This document shows, piece after piece, positions 18,813 to 29,310 of a stretch of 64,000 bases of DNA. The translations under genes and the position numbers were made by a program. The first letter of the stretch is position 1, and each line of letters starts with the position of its first letter. The notes under the pieces are model-generated. The model worked only from the letters and a program-made list of their open reading frames with translations, was not told the origin of the DNA and did no database searches. The DNA is from Maribacter sp. (GTDB taxonomy: Bacteria > Bacteroidota > Bacteroidia > Flavobacteriales > Flavobacteriaceae), in contig JAHENB010000064.1 in NCBI GenBank assembly GCA_024643345.1, forward strand, positions 1 through 64,000. The letters are read 5' to 3'.

Positions 18813-19265
18813 TTACTTCCGATCCTTGAGATAGTCCATCACCGAGGGCCAATCGGGGAACAATTCGGTCTTGAAGTGTATCAGTTCCCCGGGGAAGCGG
18901 TCGGCCCCGTTTTTTAAGCGGTCATCGATCAAATAATCTCCCCTATTGAGGTGTTTGTTATGGGATAGTATTAAGCGCTTGTAGGCTGGGCCGCCCAAAT
19001 AGCTTTTCACCCAATTCAATTTATCGGACCAGGCGGTTTGGTTTTCCCATGGGGCGGTTGAGAGGATATAGGTATCGAACCACTCGCTCAGTTGGGCATA
19101 GTTCTCTATGGCTTCCTCCATAGGGGGCATTTTCCCAAAAATACCGGGCACCTCATCGAGGCGACCTTCATATTGGGCCAAGGTATCCACATCCAATTGC
19201 TCGATTGCCTTGGGAAAGTCGACCAGAACATTGTCCATGTCTACATATAGTATCTTCTTCCCCAT
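18813..19265 (-). CDS. 5'(3')-deoxyribonucleotidase-like HAD hydrolase
   Basis: This 150-aa cytoplasmic HAD-superfamily protein has motif I DMDNVLVDF, with the nucleophile Asp9 and acid/base Asp11. Motif II is in ILSTAPW (near 70), and the motif III/IV acidic pair is in DYLIDDRLKNG near residues 110-120. Length and motifs fit the NT5C family, which dephosphorylates deoxynucleoside monophosphates and so can limit dNTP pools. Substrate specificity is inferred from the family. It is convergent with the terminated gene on its left; 33 bp separates it from the gene on its right on the same strand. Confidence 0.85.
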   Translation of the reverse strand: MGKKILYVDMDNVLVDFPKAIEQLDVDTLAQYEGRLDEVPGIFGKMPPMEEAIENYAQLSEWFDTYILSTAPWENQTAWSDKLNWVKSYLGGPAYKRLILSHNKHLNRGDYLIDDRLKNGADRFPGELIHFKTELFPDWPSVMDYLKDRK

Positions 19266-19298
19266 AAGGTTCGGATTATAAAATTATTATTGTTGCCT

Positions 19299-19787
19299 TT
19301 ACTCCAAGGTTACGAACAATTCTGAATGGATTTTCCAAATTCCAGCTACTTTGGTCCATTGGGCGGCATAATTTCCACCTACCACCTGATGCTCTCCTTG
19401 TTCAGGGTCATAGCCCTTCCAACTACCCCTTTCCCAAGCTAAGCTATTTTGCGCATTCACAACAATATCCAATGGGCTCCGTACCCAGTACATCTTGCTA
19501 GGTGCACTAACTTCAATATAATTTCTAAGTGCGGCCTTTCCGACCAATAAAGTGCCTGCCCCAGTGGTAAGCAAACAATCGTCGGTCAAAAAGGACAGTT
19601 CCATCTCATGATCATAAGCTTTTAAGGCATCATTGGAGGCCAACCTTATTGATCGAATCTGGGCCTCATCGTTTTGGGCCAACACCTCGGATCGGGTCGC
19701 GAAAGGGGCGCCGGTGACACGATCTTGCGCCACCATGCTTGGTAGGTTGATTGTTAATACAATACTTAACAGAAGACCTTTTTTCAT
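19299..19787 (-). CDS. secreted NTF2-like (DUF4440/SnoaL-type) protein
   Basis: I use the ATG at 19787 (MKKGLLLSIVLTINLPSMVAQ), which gives a signal peptide; the open frame begins 14 codons earlier without one. The 162-aa protein has the DUF4440 pattern: a first helix with Asp (ASNDALKAYDHEMELSFLTDD), a central LLVGKAALRNYIE and the closing strands NYAAQWTKVAGIWKIHSELFV. NTF2-like folds are cone-shaped pockets used as small enzymes or binding proteins. No catalytic role can be assigned. It lies upstream of the deoxyribonucleotidase gene on the same strand. Confidence 0.8.
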   Translation of the reverse strand: MKKGLLLSIVLTINLPSMVAQDRVTGAPFATRSEVLAQNDEAQIRSIRLASNDALKAYDHEMELSFLTDDCLLTTGAGTLLVGKAALRNYIEVSAPSKMYWVRSPLDIVVNAQNSLAWERGSWKGYDPEQGEHQVVGGNYAAQWTKVAGIWKIHSELFVTLE

Positions 19788-20142
19788 TTCAATGAATTTT
19801 AATTGTTCTAAAATACAAAAACATGCCATGGATGAATTGGTTTTGTTTAAAAAGCGACTATGGTGAGCCGGAGGTTTCCAAAATCCGCTCCATGTGAACC
19901 CACCACGCTACCTTATAGAAATTTCTGGACCTTAATCAAATCCAGGTTCCATCGAAAAAAAAACAAATATCATCGAAAGCAGGTAGGGTATTTCAGAGGC
20001 TGGTTGTTATATCATGCAGTGGCATTGTTATGCCGCCTCTAATGGTATAAAAAATACTGAAAATGCCTATGAAATAAAATTAAAGCTTAACCTCAAATTT
20101 AACCTAGAATTCAAATCTTATAACATTAAAAAACATTCAAAA
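19788..20142. other. divergent intergenic stretch
   Basis: This is 355 bp between two divergent genes, an NTF2-like protein on the left and the PepSY-like lipoprotein on the right. It must hold both promoters, but I see no clean TAnnTTTG box. The last 80 bp are A-rich and look like an untranslated leader. No other structure was found. Confidence 0.5.
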
Positions 20143-20910
20143 ATGAAAACCATAAGAATAATAAGTTTTGCAATATTGACCTTTGCGGCCCTTTCCTCAT
20201 GTACTAAAGACAATGTAAATCCAAACAATGAATTGGCAGCGGGTACGGCTCTTAAAGCCGACGCCATGGTGCCGGTATCGGATTTACCCCAAGCCGTTTT
20301 AGACTATGTGGCTGAAAATTATCCCGATCTAACCATTGTGAAATCTGAAGTGGAGGACAATGGGCATTTTGAAATAAAGCTGAGCGACCGTACAGAGCTA
20401 ATCTTCGATGCAGATGGGGCCTTTTTAGGCATCGATGATGATAATGGGGATCACGATGATTATGGAGACGAATATTTGGATATAGCCACCTTGTTACCTG
20501 CAATTTTGGAATATATCGACGTCAATTATCCAGATCTTTCCATCAAGGAGGCCTCAATGGAAAACAATGGCCAAATTGAAGTGACTTTGGATGATAAGAC
20601 CGTTTTGATCTTTGATGCCAATGGCGAATTTTTGGGCGTGGGCGTCGATGAGCACGATCAAGATGGTGATGGCGAATGCGAATGGGAAAATGGCAAGCAC
20701 GATGAGGATGGCGATAATATCGATCCTTCCGAATTGCCCGAGATGGCTCTGAACTATTTGGCCGAAACCTACCCCGACCTCACTATTTTGCATGCCGAAA
20801 TAGAGCACCACGGCAAATATGAGGTGACCCTGAGCGATGGTACCGAGGTGCACTTCGATGCTGATGGGAATTTCATTTCTGCTGAGGGTAAAGAAGATAG
20901 TGATGATTAA
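20143..20910 (+). CDS. acidic lipoprotein with three PepSY-like repeats
   Basis: The start is the ATG at 20143; the frame is open 43 codons further upstream, but that stretch has no coding character. The 255-aa product has a lipoprotein signal with lipobox ALSSC, Cys20. It then has three copies of a PepSY-like (DUF2874-type) unit at residues about 47-97, 117-167 and 197-247. Each copy starts LP, has a helix and NYPDL or TYPDL, then a strand pair ending LIFDADG-type FL/FI. Linkers of Asp, Gly, Glu and His separate them (DDDNGDHDDYGDE; DEHDQDGDGE). PepSY-like domains bind or inhibit partner proteins in the periplasm. The Asp-rich linkers could bind Ca2+. The target is unknown. Confidence 0.88.
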   Translation: MKTIRIISFAILTFAALSSCTKDNVNPNNELAAGTALKADAMVPVSDLPQAVLDYVAENYPDLTIVKSEVEDNGHFEIKLSDRTELIFDADGAFLGIDDDNGDHDDYGDEYLDIATLLPAILEYIDVNYPDLSIKEASMENNGQIEVTLDDKTVLIFDANGEFLGVGVDEHDQDGDGECEWENGKHDEDGDNIDPSELPEMALNYLAETYPDLTILHAEIEHHGKYEVTLSDGTEVHFDADGNFISAEGKEDSDD

Positions 20911-20951
20911 ACAATAGCAGGTTCAAGCTTTAAAAAAACCTCAAATTTTGA

Positions 20952-20996
20952 CCCCGATAAGTTCCTGCCAACAGGTAGAAACTGTCGGGGTTTTTT
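20952..20996 (+). terminator. intrinsic terminator
   Basis: CCCCGA at 20952-20957 pairs with TCGGGG at 20985-20990, with partial pairing further in (AAGTT with AAACT), followed by TTTTTT. It ends the PepSY-like lipoprotein transcript. Confidence 0.8.
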
Positions 20997-21126
20997 ATGG
21001 ATCATTCCCCAGATTGGAATTATCGGGTTCGTTTCCGCTTGGAACCACAACCTTTTTGATGCTACTTTTTCCGTTGCCCAACTTTTTACTTACATTTAAT
21101 GCCGACTAATTTAAACTCGAAATCTG

Positions 21127-24100
21127 ATGAGAATTGCAATGGCCAAAACCAGCCTTTTCATGCTGGTGCTCCTCCTTTTACCTTTTACCCAATCTGCCCA
21201 AAAAAGAAAAACAAATGCATCTATTGAACCCGAATACCCCCAAGCACTTTATTCCAGTCTTGAATATCGTTCGATAGGGCCCTTTCGAGGGGGGCGTTCC
21301 GCTGCCGTGACCGGTGTGCCCGGAAAACCCAATCTTTTTTATTTTGGCGCTACTGGTGGCGGTGTTTGGAAAACCAATGATGGAGGCCGCACCTGGGGCA
21401 ATATCTCCGACAGTTTTTTTGGGGGCAGTATTGGGGCCATTGAAGTGGCACAGAGCGATCCTAATGTGATCTATGTGGGCGGAGGGGAAACCACGATACG
21501 CGGTAATGTATCCTCCGGCTATGGTATATGGAAGACCGAAGATGCCGGAAAAACATGGGCCTTCGCAGGCCTGCCCAATAGCAGGCACATCCCTCGCATC
21601 CGTATACATCCCAGAGATTACAATACGGTCTACGCCGCTGTGCTGGGCGATATCTATAAGCCAAGCCAAGAGCGCGGCATCTATAAGAGTACCGATGGCG
21701 GAAAAACCTGGAACAAGACCTTATTTGCCAACGACGAAGCAGGAGCCGTAGACCTTACCCTTGATCCAAACAATCCGCGCATCCTATATGCGGCCACTTG
21801 GCGCGCCAAAAGAACCCCCTACAGTCTGAGCAGCGGAGGGGATGGTTCTGCCCTATGGAAGAGTACGGATAGTGGTGAAAGCTGGAGCGAAATCTCCAAG
21901 AACGAAGGTTTTCCGAAAGACACCCTTGGCATCATCGGCGTGACCGTATCGCCCAAAAACTCGGAAAGGGTATGGGCGATGGTAGAACACAAGGAAAAAG
22001 GCGGACTCTACCGAAGCGATGACGGGGGCAAAAAATGGACCAGGATCAATGAAGACCGCAAACTGCGCCAGCGCGCATGGTATTATACAAGGGTCTATGC
22101 AGATACCGAGGACGAGGACGTCGTTTATGTGGTGAATGTAGATTACCACAAATCGACCGACGGAGGCAAGACCTTTAAAGACTTCGAAGCCCCGCATGGC
22201 GATCACCACGACCTTTGGATCGCGCCGGAAAATGCCAAACGCATGATCATCGGAGATGATGGTGGCGCGCAAATATCTTATGATGGAGGCGAAACCTGGA
22301 GTACCTACCACAACCAACCCACGGCTCAATTTTATCGGGTCACCACCGACAATGCCTTTCCTTATCGCATCTATGTGGCACAACAGGACAATTCTACCCT
22401 GAGGATCAAACATCGCAGTGATGGTTACGGCATCAGTGAAGAAGATTGGGAAGAGACCGCTGGGGGCGAATCGGCCTGGATTGCGGTAGATCCGAAGGAT
22501 AATGATATCGTTTACGGAGGCAGTTATGGCGGCTACCTTACCCGGGTTAACCACAAGACGGGCACTACAAGGGGCATTAACGTATGGCCCGACAACCCAA
22601 TGGGCTATGGGGCCGAAGGAATGAAATACCGTTTCCAATGGAATTTTCCGATACTCTTCAGCAGACACGACCCAAAGAAACTCTATACCTTTTCGAACCA
22701 TGTTCACCTGAGCACCAATGAAGGGCAAAGCTGGAAGCTACTGAGTGATGATCTTACCCGAAACGACCCCAGTAAATTGGTATCGAGCGGTGGGCCTATA
22801 ACGCAAGACAATACAGGAGTTGAATATTATTGCACCATTTTCACTGCCAATGAGAGTCCTCTAAAAGAAGGGCTCCTCTGGGTCGGAAGTGATGATGGGC
22901 TCATTCATCTCACCCAAGATGGTGGGAAAACATGGGAAAACGTGACTCCAAGTGGAATGCCAGAATGGAATATGATCAATAGTATAGAACCCTCTGCTTT
23001 TGATGCCGGTACCTGTTATGTGGCGGCCACAAGATATAAGTTGGGCGATTTTGCACCGTATCTATATAAGACCACGGATTACGGCAAAAGCTGGACTAAA
23101 ATAACGAACGGGATAAACGTAGAGCATTTTACCCGCGTGGTCCGTGAAGACCCCAAGCAAAAGGGACTACTTTATGCTGGAACGGAAACGGGCATGTACA
23201 TTTCCTTCGATGATGGGGCACATTGGAACGCTTTTCAACTGAACCTGCCCATTGTACCGATCACCGACCTTACCATCAAAGATGACAACTTGATCGTGGC
23301 CACTCAGGGACGTAGCCTCTATATCATCGATGACCTTACCGTGCTCCATCAATTGAACGCTGCCAACAAAAATGCAACGGTTCAGCTCTTTAAACCCAAG
23401 GATGCCTATCGCACCAAAGGCAGAGCGCGTAAGGAACCTTCCAAGACCGAGGGACAGAACCATCCCAGTGGGGTGGTGACCCATTTCTATCTTAAAGATC
23501 TTTCCGAAAAAGATAGTATTGGCCTAACTTACACCAACATGAGGGGAGACACCCTGGCCGCTTTCAAGAATTCCTCCAAAGACAAGGATAAAAAATTGGA
23601 AGTTAAAAAGGGGGGCAATACCCACGTCTGGGATACCCGTGGTAAGGGTGCCGAAAAATTGGACGGGATGATCCTTTGGTCTGCCAACTTGAACGGTGCC
23701 AAGGCAGTGCCCGGGGAATACAAAGTACATCTTACGGTCAATGGCAAGACCCAATCCCAGTCTTTCAACATCATTCCCGATCCCAGGGCAGAAGTCTCGG
23801 TGGCAGATATGCAAAAGCAATACGATTTTGTCAATGAGGTGAACGCCACTGTAGATCAAGCCCACCTATCGATTAAAAAAATTAGAAAAATCAATGCCCA
23901 ACTTGATGGCTTTGCCAAACAATACAAGGAGAACCCACAAACCAAGGATCTTGTAGAGAAGGCCAAGGCCATGAAGGAAAAATTCGGGGAGGTCGAAAAG
24001 GTACTTTATCAGACCAAGAACAAAAGCGGACAAGACCCATTGAACTTCCCAATCCGATTGACCAACAAATTGGGGCATTTAAACAGTTTGGTTGCGATGG

Positions 24101-24273
24101 ACGATTTTCCGCCCACCGAACAGGATTTGGCCGTTAAGCAAGAACTTACCGCTAAAATCGATTCACAGCTAAAAACCTTCGATGCCCTTATCAGTAAAGA
24201 AATCAATGAGTTCAATGCCGAGTTCAATGCACTGAAACTCGATTATTTGTTCATAGAACAAGGAAAAGAGTAG
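21127..24273 (+). CDS. secreted sortilin/VPS10-like BNR (Asp-box) propeller protein, copy 1
   Basis: This 1048-aa protein has a signal peptide (LFMLVLLLLPFTQSAQ); the ATG at 21139 is an alternative start. Residues about 45-760 form one or two large beta-propellers with about eleven Asp-box motifs of the S/TxDxGxxW type, for example TNDGGRTWGN, STDGGKTWNK, STDSGESWSE and TQDGGKTWEN. After a Lys-rich linker comes a strand-rich module (residues about 780-890) and a helical, coiled-coil-like end (900-1040). In Bacteroidota such proteins are annotated as glycosyl hydrolases or sortilin-like proteins, but catalytic residues are not evident. They are probably surface or periplasmic binding proteins. 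The next gene is a paralogue 101 bp downstream. Confidence 0.9.
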   Translation: MRIAMAKTSLFMLVLLLLPFTQSAQKRKTNASIEPEYPQALYSSLEYRSIGPFRGGRSAAVTGVPGKPNLFYFGATGGGVWKTNDGGRTWGNISDSFFGGSIGAIEVAQSDPNVIYVGGGETTIRGNVSSGYGIWKTEDAGKTWAFAGLPNSRHIPRIRIHPRDYNTVYAAVLGDIYKPSQERGIYKSTDGGKTWNKTLFANDEAGAVDLTLDPNNPRILYAATWRAKRTPYSLSSGGDGSALWKSTDSGESWSEISKNEGFPKDTLGIIGVTVSPKNSERVWAMVEHKEKGGLYRSDDGGKKWTRINEDRKLRQRAWYYTRVYADTEDEDVVYVVNVDYHKSTDGGKTFKDFEAPHGDHHDLWIAPENAKRMIIGDDGGAQISYDGGETWSTYHNQPTAQFYRVTTDNAFPYRIYVAQQDNSTLRIKHRSDGYGISEEDWEETAGGESAWIAVDPKDNDIVYGGSYGGYLTRVNHKTGTTRGINVWPDNPMGYGAEGMKYRFQWNFPILFSRHDPKKLYTFSNHVHLSTNEGQSWKLLSDDLTRNDPSKLVSSGGPITQDNTGVEYYCTIFTANESPLKEGLLWVGSDDGLIHLTQDGGKTWENVTPSGMPEWNMINSIEPSAFDAGTCYVAATRYKLGDFAPYLYKTTDYGKSWTKITNGINVEHFTRVVREDPKQKGLLYAGTETGMYISFDDGAHWNAFQLNLPIVPITDLTIKDDNLIVATQGRSLYIIDDLTVLHQLNAANKNATVQLFKPKDAYRTKGRARKEPSKTEGQNHPSGVVTHFYLKDLSEKDSIGLTYTNMRGDTLAAFKNSSKDKDKKLEVKKGGNTHVWDTRGKGAEKLDGMILWSANLNGAKAVPGEYKVHLTVNGKTQSQSFNIIPDPRAEVSVADMQKQYDFVNEVNATVDQAHLSIKKIRKINAQLDGFAKQYKENPQTKDLVEKAKAMKEKFGEVEKVLYQTKNKSGQDPLNFPIRLTNKLGHLNSLVAMDDFPPTEQDLAVKQELTAKIDSQLKTFDALISKEINEFNAEFNALKLDYLFIEQGKE

Positions 24274-24374
24274 CGATAAGAACCTAAGGGGTACCCGATA
24301 AATAGGACCAAAAAAATTCATCATTGCTGCGATGGCAATGGTGTTTTGGTAAATAATATTATTAAAAAGTAAAA

Positions 24375-27300
24375 ATGCAAAAAATCATAGCCCTCTTCTT
24401 GATCTTAGGGACGTCAATGGCATTCGGCCAAATGGCGAACGACTATTTCAAACCTTTAAAATACCGTAATATCGGTCCCTATCGCGGGGGACGTTCTGTG
24501 ACCGCTACAGGAGTGGTCGGTGATCCCCTCACCTATTATATGGGAACCACGGGCGGTGGTCTATGGAAAACCTACGATGGTGGACAGCGGTGGGACAACA
24601 TTTCAGACGGCTTTTTTGAAATGGGCTCCGTGGGGGCCGTTGCCGTATCGGCTTCCGATCCCAACATCATCTATTGTGGCATGGGCGAACATGCACCGCG
24701 TGGGGTGATGGCTTCCTATGGCGATGGGGTATACAAATCGACCGATTCGGGCAAGACCTGGAAGAAAATCGGCCTGACCAAGACCCAGCATATTTCACGT
24801 ATCATTATTCATCCCAAAAATCCCAATATCGTTTATGTTGCGGCACAGGGCGCACTTTACGGACCCACCCAGGATCGCGGCATTTATAAGTCCGTCGATG
24901 GTGGTACCACCTGGAAAAAAACCCTTTATGTGAACGATCTCACCGGGGCCGTGGAACTTTCCATGGATGCCAATGCGCCCGATATTCTCTATGCTGCCAT
25001 GTGGGAGCATCAACGCAAACCAAACATTGTTATCAGTGGGGGTGCCGGTAGCGGACTCTACAAATCGATGGATGCCGGCGAAACATGGACAGAACTTACA
25101 CAAGGCCTCCCAAAGGAGAAAGGAAAGATGGCCATCGCGGTGAGCCCGGCCAATTCGAATAAGGTTTTCGCCTTGATTGAAAGTGATTCCGATGCGGATA
25201 AGGGCGGACTCTTTGTTTCAGAAGACGCGGGAAAGAACTGGCACATGGTTAGCGGTGACAATCGTTTGGTACAACGCGCCTGGTACTATATCGAGGTCTT
25301 TCCAGACCCAAACAATGAGAACGTGGTATATGTGATGAGTGCCCCTTTTTTAAGATCGATCGACGGTGGAAAGACGTGGGATGACCTGAATGTGGCCCAT
25401 GGCGACTATCACAATCTATGGATCAATCCCGATGACTCGAACAACATGATATTGGCAGACGATGGTGGTGCTTCGATCAGCTTCGATTTCGGCAAAAATT
25501 GGTCGAGCCAGAACAACATGCCCACGGCCCAATTCTACCGTATCAGCACAGATAATCTTTTTCCATACCACATTTATGGTGGGCAGCAAGACAATTCTTC
25601 CGTTAAGATTGCGAGCCTTGTGCTTGGTGATGGCAGTATAGGAGAGCGGAATTGGAGCGCTTCCGCAGGAGGGGAAAGCGCCTTTCTGGCCTTCGATCCA
25701 GACCATCCCCGATATGTGCTGGGCGGTAGTTATTTAGGCACCATAGACGTGCTCGACACCCAAACGAACCAATCGACCCAGATCATGGCCGCACCCATAC
25801 AATATCTGGGACGGGCCGCCCGCGACATGAAATACCTGTACAACTGGAATGCCCCGATAATCGGCTCAAAGCATGAGCCGGGCACTTATTACCACTGTGC
25901 ACAGTTGGTTCTGCGTACCCGTGACATGGGCGTAACCTGGGAAGAAGTCTCTCCCGATCTTACCAGGAATATGGACGACAAACAGGGCAAGGGCGGTGGC
26001 CCGTATACGGTTGAGGCGGTAGGGGCAGAAAATTATGGTACCATTGCCTACATGATCGAATCGCCACATGAAAAAGGGGTTTTTTATACCGGAAGCGACG
26101 ACGGTCTAGTATATATCACCAAAGATGGTGGTGCGAACTGGGAGAACATTACGCCCAAAGGCCTTCAGGAATGTTTGGTCAACGCCATTGAGGTGTCGCC
26201 CCAAGATCCCGCTACGGTGTATATTGCAACCACCCGTTACAAATTTAATGATTACGCCCCTGGCCTATACAAGTCTACAGACTATGGGAAAACCTGGGCC
26301 AATATCAGCAATGGGATTCCATATGGATCTTATACCCGAGTGGTACGCGAAGACCCGGCCAAAAAAGATTTACTCTATGCCGGTACGGAAAAGGGGATTT
26401 ATGTTTCTTTCACCGGTGGAAAGTCTTGGGAGCCCTTACAATTGAACCTTCCCACCGCACCCATCACCGACCTGAAAGCACACCAAGGGGATTTGATCGT
26501 AGCGACCTCCGGAAGATCGTTCTGGGTCTTGGACGACCTCAACATGTTATCACAATATGACCCGTCCACCAAGGGCTCTAAAATTTATAAACCCGAAAAT
26601 GCATATAACGGTAGTTGGGGAAGTCCTTTGAACGGCAATAGCGAGAACTTCAAGGGTACAAGTCCGTTTGAAGGGGTTAACCCTGCCAATGGCATGGTCA
26701 TCTACTATGAGCTGGAAAAAGAAAAAGACACTACCGAGCTCACCTTGGATATTCTGGACGCAAAGGGCCGAACGGTGCGTCGTTTTAGCTCCGAAAAAGA
26801 CAAAACGTACAAGCCTCATAACGGTGGCGGGGCCCCGCCCGCGCCATTGTTGCCGAAGGAGCCAGGCCTCAATCGTTTTGTTTGGGATATGAACCACAAT
26901 ATTATGGCCGGTATTCCCGGGGTATATATGGAAGCCAATTTTATGGGGCACTGTGCTCCTCCCGGCAACTATACCCTGCGGATGACGTATAGGGGCCAGA
27001 CCTTGGAAAACCAAGGGACCATTATGGAAACACCTGGTTTCGATATCCCTGCAGCGCAATACTCGGAATACGATGCATTCATGTCTGAAATGGAAGCTAA
27101 AGTGACCGTCATGCACGATAAAGCAAACCTCCTGTATGCTGCCCAAAAGCAATTGGCCGCCTTGTTGCCCACTTTGAAGGACCAAGCATTGAAATCTGAA
27201 GGGGAGACTCTTTTACAACAACTGGAGGCTTGGGATGGCGACATGGTGCAACGCAAATCCCAGGCCTACGACGATGTTGAGAACTTTCCAAATAAATTCA

Positions 27301-27503
27301 CAGCGGAATACCTGTTTTTGATCAATGCGACCAATAGCAGCATCCCTCGAGTGAATCAATCTTCGAAAGACCGAAAAACGGAGTTGGATACCCAGTGGCG
27401 AGGACTTGAGGCCCAAGCCGATGGCTTTATCAATGGGGCTTTGCCCGATTATAACAAAAAATTGTGGGCTGTGGGCATCGGGGCCATTCGAACGGAGAAA
27501 TAA
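24375..27503 (+). CDS. secreted sortilin/VPS10-like BNR (Asp-box) propeller protein, copy 2
   Basis: This 1042-aa protein has a signal peptide ([19 protein letters not shown]). It is colinear with its neighbour over the full length: both open with [13 protein letters not shown]-type or EYRSIGPFRGGRS-type segments, carry about eleven Asp-boxes ([40 protein letters not shown] and others) and end with a helical module. Unlike copy 1, its post-propeller linker contains [15 protein letters not shown] and a longer strand module ([21 protein letters not shown]). This is an old tandem duplication whose C-terminal halves have diverged more. No catalytic function is visible. Confidence 0.9.
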   Translation: MQKIIALFLILGTSMAFGQMANDYFKPLKYRNIGPYRGGRSVTATGVVGDPLTYYMGTTGGGLWKTYDGGQRWDNISDGFFEMGSVGAVAVSASDPNIIYCGMGEHAPRGVMASYGDGVYKSTDSGKTWKKIGLTKTQHISRIIIHPKNPNIVYVAAQGALYGPTQDRGIYKSVDGGTTWKKTLYVNDLTGAVELSMDANAPDILYAAMWEHQRKPNIVISGGAGSGLYKSMDAGETWTELTQGLPKEKGKMAIAVSPANSNKVFALIESDSDADKGGLFVSEDAGKNWHMVSGDNRLVQRAWYYIEVFPDPNNENVVYVMSAPFLRSIDGGKTWDDLNVAHGDYHNLWINPDDSNNMILADDGGASISFDFGKNWSSQNNMPTAQFYRISTDNLFPYHIYGGQQDNSSVKIASLVLGDGSIGERNWSASAGGESAFLAFDPDHPRYVLGGSYLGTIDVLDTQTNQSTQIMAAPIQYLGRAARDMKYLYNWNAPIIGSKHEPGTYYHCAQLVLRTRDMGVTWEEVSPDLTRNMDDKQGKGGGPYTVEAVGAENYGTIAYMIESPHEKGVFYTGSDDGLVYITKDGGANWENITPKGLQECLVNAIEVSPQDPATVYIATTRYKFNDYAPGLYKSTDYGKTWANISNGIPYGSYTRVVREDPAKKDLLYAGTEKGIYVSFTGGKSWEPLQLNLPTAPITDLKAHQGDLIVATSGRSFWVLDDLNMLSQYDPSTKGSKIYKPENAYNGSWGSPLNGNSENFKGTSPFEGVNPANGMVIYYELEKEKDTTELTLDILDAKGRTVRRFSSEKDKTYKPHNGGGAPPAPLLPKEPGLNRFVWDMNHNIMAGIPGVYMEANFMGHCAPPGNYTLRMTYRGQTLENQGTIMETPGFDIPAAQYSEYDAFMSEMEAKVTVMHDKANLLYAAQKQLAALLPTLKDQALKSEGETLLQQLEAWDGDMVQRKSQAYDDVENFPNKFTAEYLFLINATNSSIPRVNQSSKDRKTELDTQWRGLEAQADGFINGALPDYNKKLWAVGIGAIRTEK

Positions 27504-27741
27504 TTAATTCATCGGTCATTTGGATGCGAAATAAGGCAGTAATTCTATGGCAATGCCTCGGAAAGGGAATATATACTGAAGTGGCAAAGCCTTGTGCTTA
27601 GGTTTGGGGATGGTTTAAATTTGCAATTCCAAGTAAAAAATTCCCATATTAGGTATTAATGATTTTTAATAAGGGCCGTTCAAATTTTGAATTAAAAATA
27701 GGGCAACAATTGGTTGATCGATTCCAGTTCCAAATAATCCA

Positions 27742-28293
27742 ATGACTGATTACTACAACTACATCAAAGCATTGCACCTGATCTTTGTGGTTACCTGGTT
27801 TGCCGGGCTGTTCTACATGCCGCGCCTTTTCATCTATCATATCGAAGCCAACGGGAAACCTTCCCCCGAACGGGAAATCCTTACGCATCAATTAAAATTG
27901 ATGTCCAAACGCTTATGGTACATTATCACTTGGCCTTCCGCCATCCTGGCCACTCTTTTTGCCTTTTGGCTCTTGGTTCTAATGCCGGGCTGGTTGCAAC
28001 AGCCTTGGATGCACGTAAAACTTGGGTTTGTGGCACTGCTGATTGCCTATCATTTGAAAAACCAACAGATTTATGGGCAATTACAGCGCGATGAAGTACG
28101 CTATACTTCAAAATTTATGCGCCTTTGGAATGAGGGGGCAACCCTAATCCTTTTTGCCGTGGTTTTTTTGGTGGTTTTTAAGACCGCCTTTAATTGGGTC
28201 TTCGGCCTGGTGGGCCTGGTACTGCTTGCCATACTACTTATGCTCGGCATACGCCTTTACAAAAAGATCCGTGAAAAGAATCCCGAAGCCTGA
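27742..28293 (+). CDS. hemJ: protoporphyrinogen IX oxidase, HemJ type
   Basis: HemJ oxidises protoporphyrinogen IX to protoporphyrin IX in the inner membrane, without oxygen as the direct acceptor. The 183-aa protein has about four transmembrane helices, as the family does. The conserved His is His12 (KALHLIFVVTWFAGLFYMPR), and the conserved Lys is in WMHVKLGF (Lys93). Later family features are YHLKNQQIYGQL and the RLWNEGATLILFAVVFLVV helix. It is a single gene, 14 kb from the hem operon and 11.6 kb from hemH. Its product is the substrate of the HemH in this window. Confidence 0.93.
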   Translation: MTDYYNYIKALHLIFVVTWFAGLFYMPRLFIYHIEANGKPSPEREILTHQLKLMSKRLWYIITWPSAILATLFAFWLLVLMPGWLQQPWMHVKLGFVALLIAYHLKNQQIYGQLQRDEVRYTSKFMRLWNEGATLILFAVVFLVVFKTAFNWVFGLVGLVLLAILLMLGIRLYKKIREKNPEA

Positions 28294-28330
28294 GGTATTT
28301 TAGGAAGAAAATCCGTTACCAGGGCGACTA

Positions 28331-29065
28331 TTAAATGCCCCTTTCCTTTTGGATGATCTCATAGGCACGCTGTACTTCTTTGAATTTTTCCTCTGCCCCC
28401 TTTTTTATGGCCTCGTTTTCAGTGACCACACGATCGGGATGGTATTTTTTCGCCATGGTTCGATAGGCTTTTTTCAGTTCTTCATTGCTGGCCGATTTAT
28501 CGATTTCCAAAATCTTGTACGCATTGTCCGCAGATTTAATGAACATGGCCATGATGCTTTCGAAATCACGGAGGGCCACTCGCAGATAACCGGCAATTTC
28601 CTTGATTTTATTGATTTCGGGCGCGCTTACCGACCCATCGGCCTGCGCAATGCCAAACAAAAAATGAAGCAATTGCAGCCGGACTTCATATCGGGTACGT
28701 TGGTTGAGAAAAGCGCAAATCCGCTCCGCTGAAATCTCTCGTTTTTTGTTGATCTCATTGAATGTCCTAAAGATGGCGTTGGCCTTCTCCTTGCCGTAGG
28801 CGCCCACAAAGTATTGCCTCACATAATCCATTTCACTCTGGCTCACGGTGCCATCGGCCTTTATAACGATCGAGCATAACGATAAAAGGTTGAGTTCAAA
28901 ATCAGCGGGTGAAACGCTTTGACGGGTAATATCCCTGAAAATGGTTTTGGCGCCACCACCACTGCTATTGAGGTTGTCGATAAAGCTGCCTACCAGAAAA
29001 CCTAAAATTGCGCCCGGAAAACGGAACAAATAATAGCCCAACAGCGCGGTAATCCATTTGATCAT
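28331..29065 (-). CDS. TerB-DnaJ domain membrane-anchored co-chaperone (DjlA-like)
   Basis: This 244-aa protein combines three parts. Residues 1-25 form a hydrophobic N-terminal segment ([20 protein letters not shown]). Residues about 50-160 are a TerB-like helical domain with two acidic helix starts ([16 protein letters not shown] and [16 protein letters not shown]). Residues about 180-244 are a C-terminal J domain with the HPD motif in AKKYHPDRV. This is the layout of DjlA, which stimulates DnaK at the inner membrane. It faces hemJ with a 37-bp gap. The client is unknown. Confidence 0.9.
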   Translation of the reverse strand: MIKWITALLGYYLFRFPGAILGFLVGSFIDNLNSSGGGAKTIFRDITRQSVSPADFELNLLSLCSIVIKADGTVSQSEMDYVRQYFVGAYGKEKANAIFRTFNEINKKREISAERICAFLNQRTRYEVRLQLLHFLFGIAQADGSVSAPEINKIKEIAGYLRVALRDFESIMAMFIKSADNAYKILEIDKSASNEELKKAYRTMAKKYHPDRVVTENEAIKKGAEEKFKEVQRAYEIIQKERGI

Positions 29066-29279
29066 AGCGTGGTTAAATTTTTGGCAAAGATAGGATTTTG
29101 GGGTTAAAATGAGGAGGCAGAAAAGGGTCTGCCAAAAAAAACAAAGATTGGATCATTGCATTGATCAAAGAGGTTCGGATTCAAATTGGAAATGGCCCTT
29201 TTTTTAGGGCAATTGGCCAAGGTTTCCTTTTTCTTTTATCAGGTTGGTTAAGTCGATCAAAAAAATACGACAAAAGCAG

Positions 29280-29287
29280 TATCTTTG
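29280..29287 (+). promoter_or_regulatory. predicted -7 box of the bacilliredoxin gene (TATCTTTG)
   Basis: TATCTTTG matches TAnnTTTG exactly and ends 23 bp before the ATG at 29311. No well-spaced TTG is seen upstream. Confidence 0.5.
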
Positions 29288-29310
29288 TATCCTAAATAAA
29301 AAAATAGACT

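Noticed and set aside
20014-20142. An upstream extension of the PepSY-like lipoprotein to an earlier Met.
   Set aside because: The 43 extra codons have no signal character. The lipoprotein signal with Cys20 begins at the ATG at 20143.
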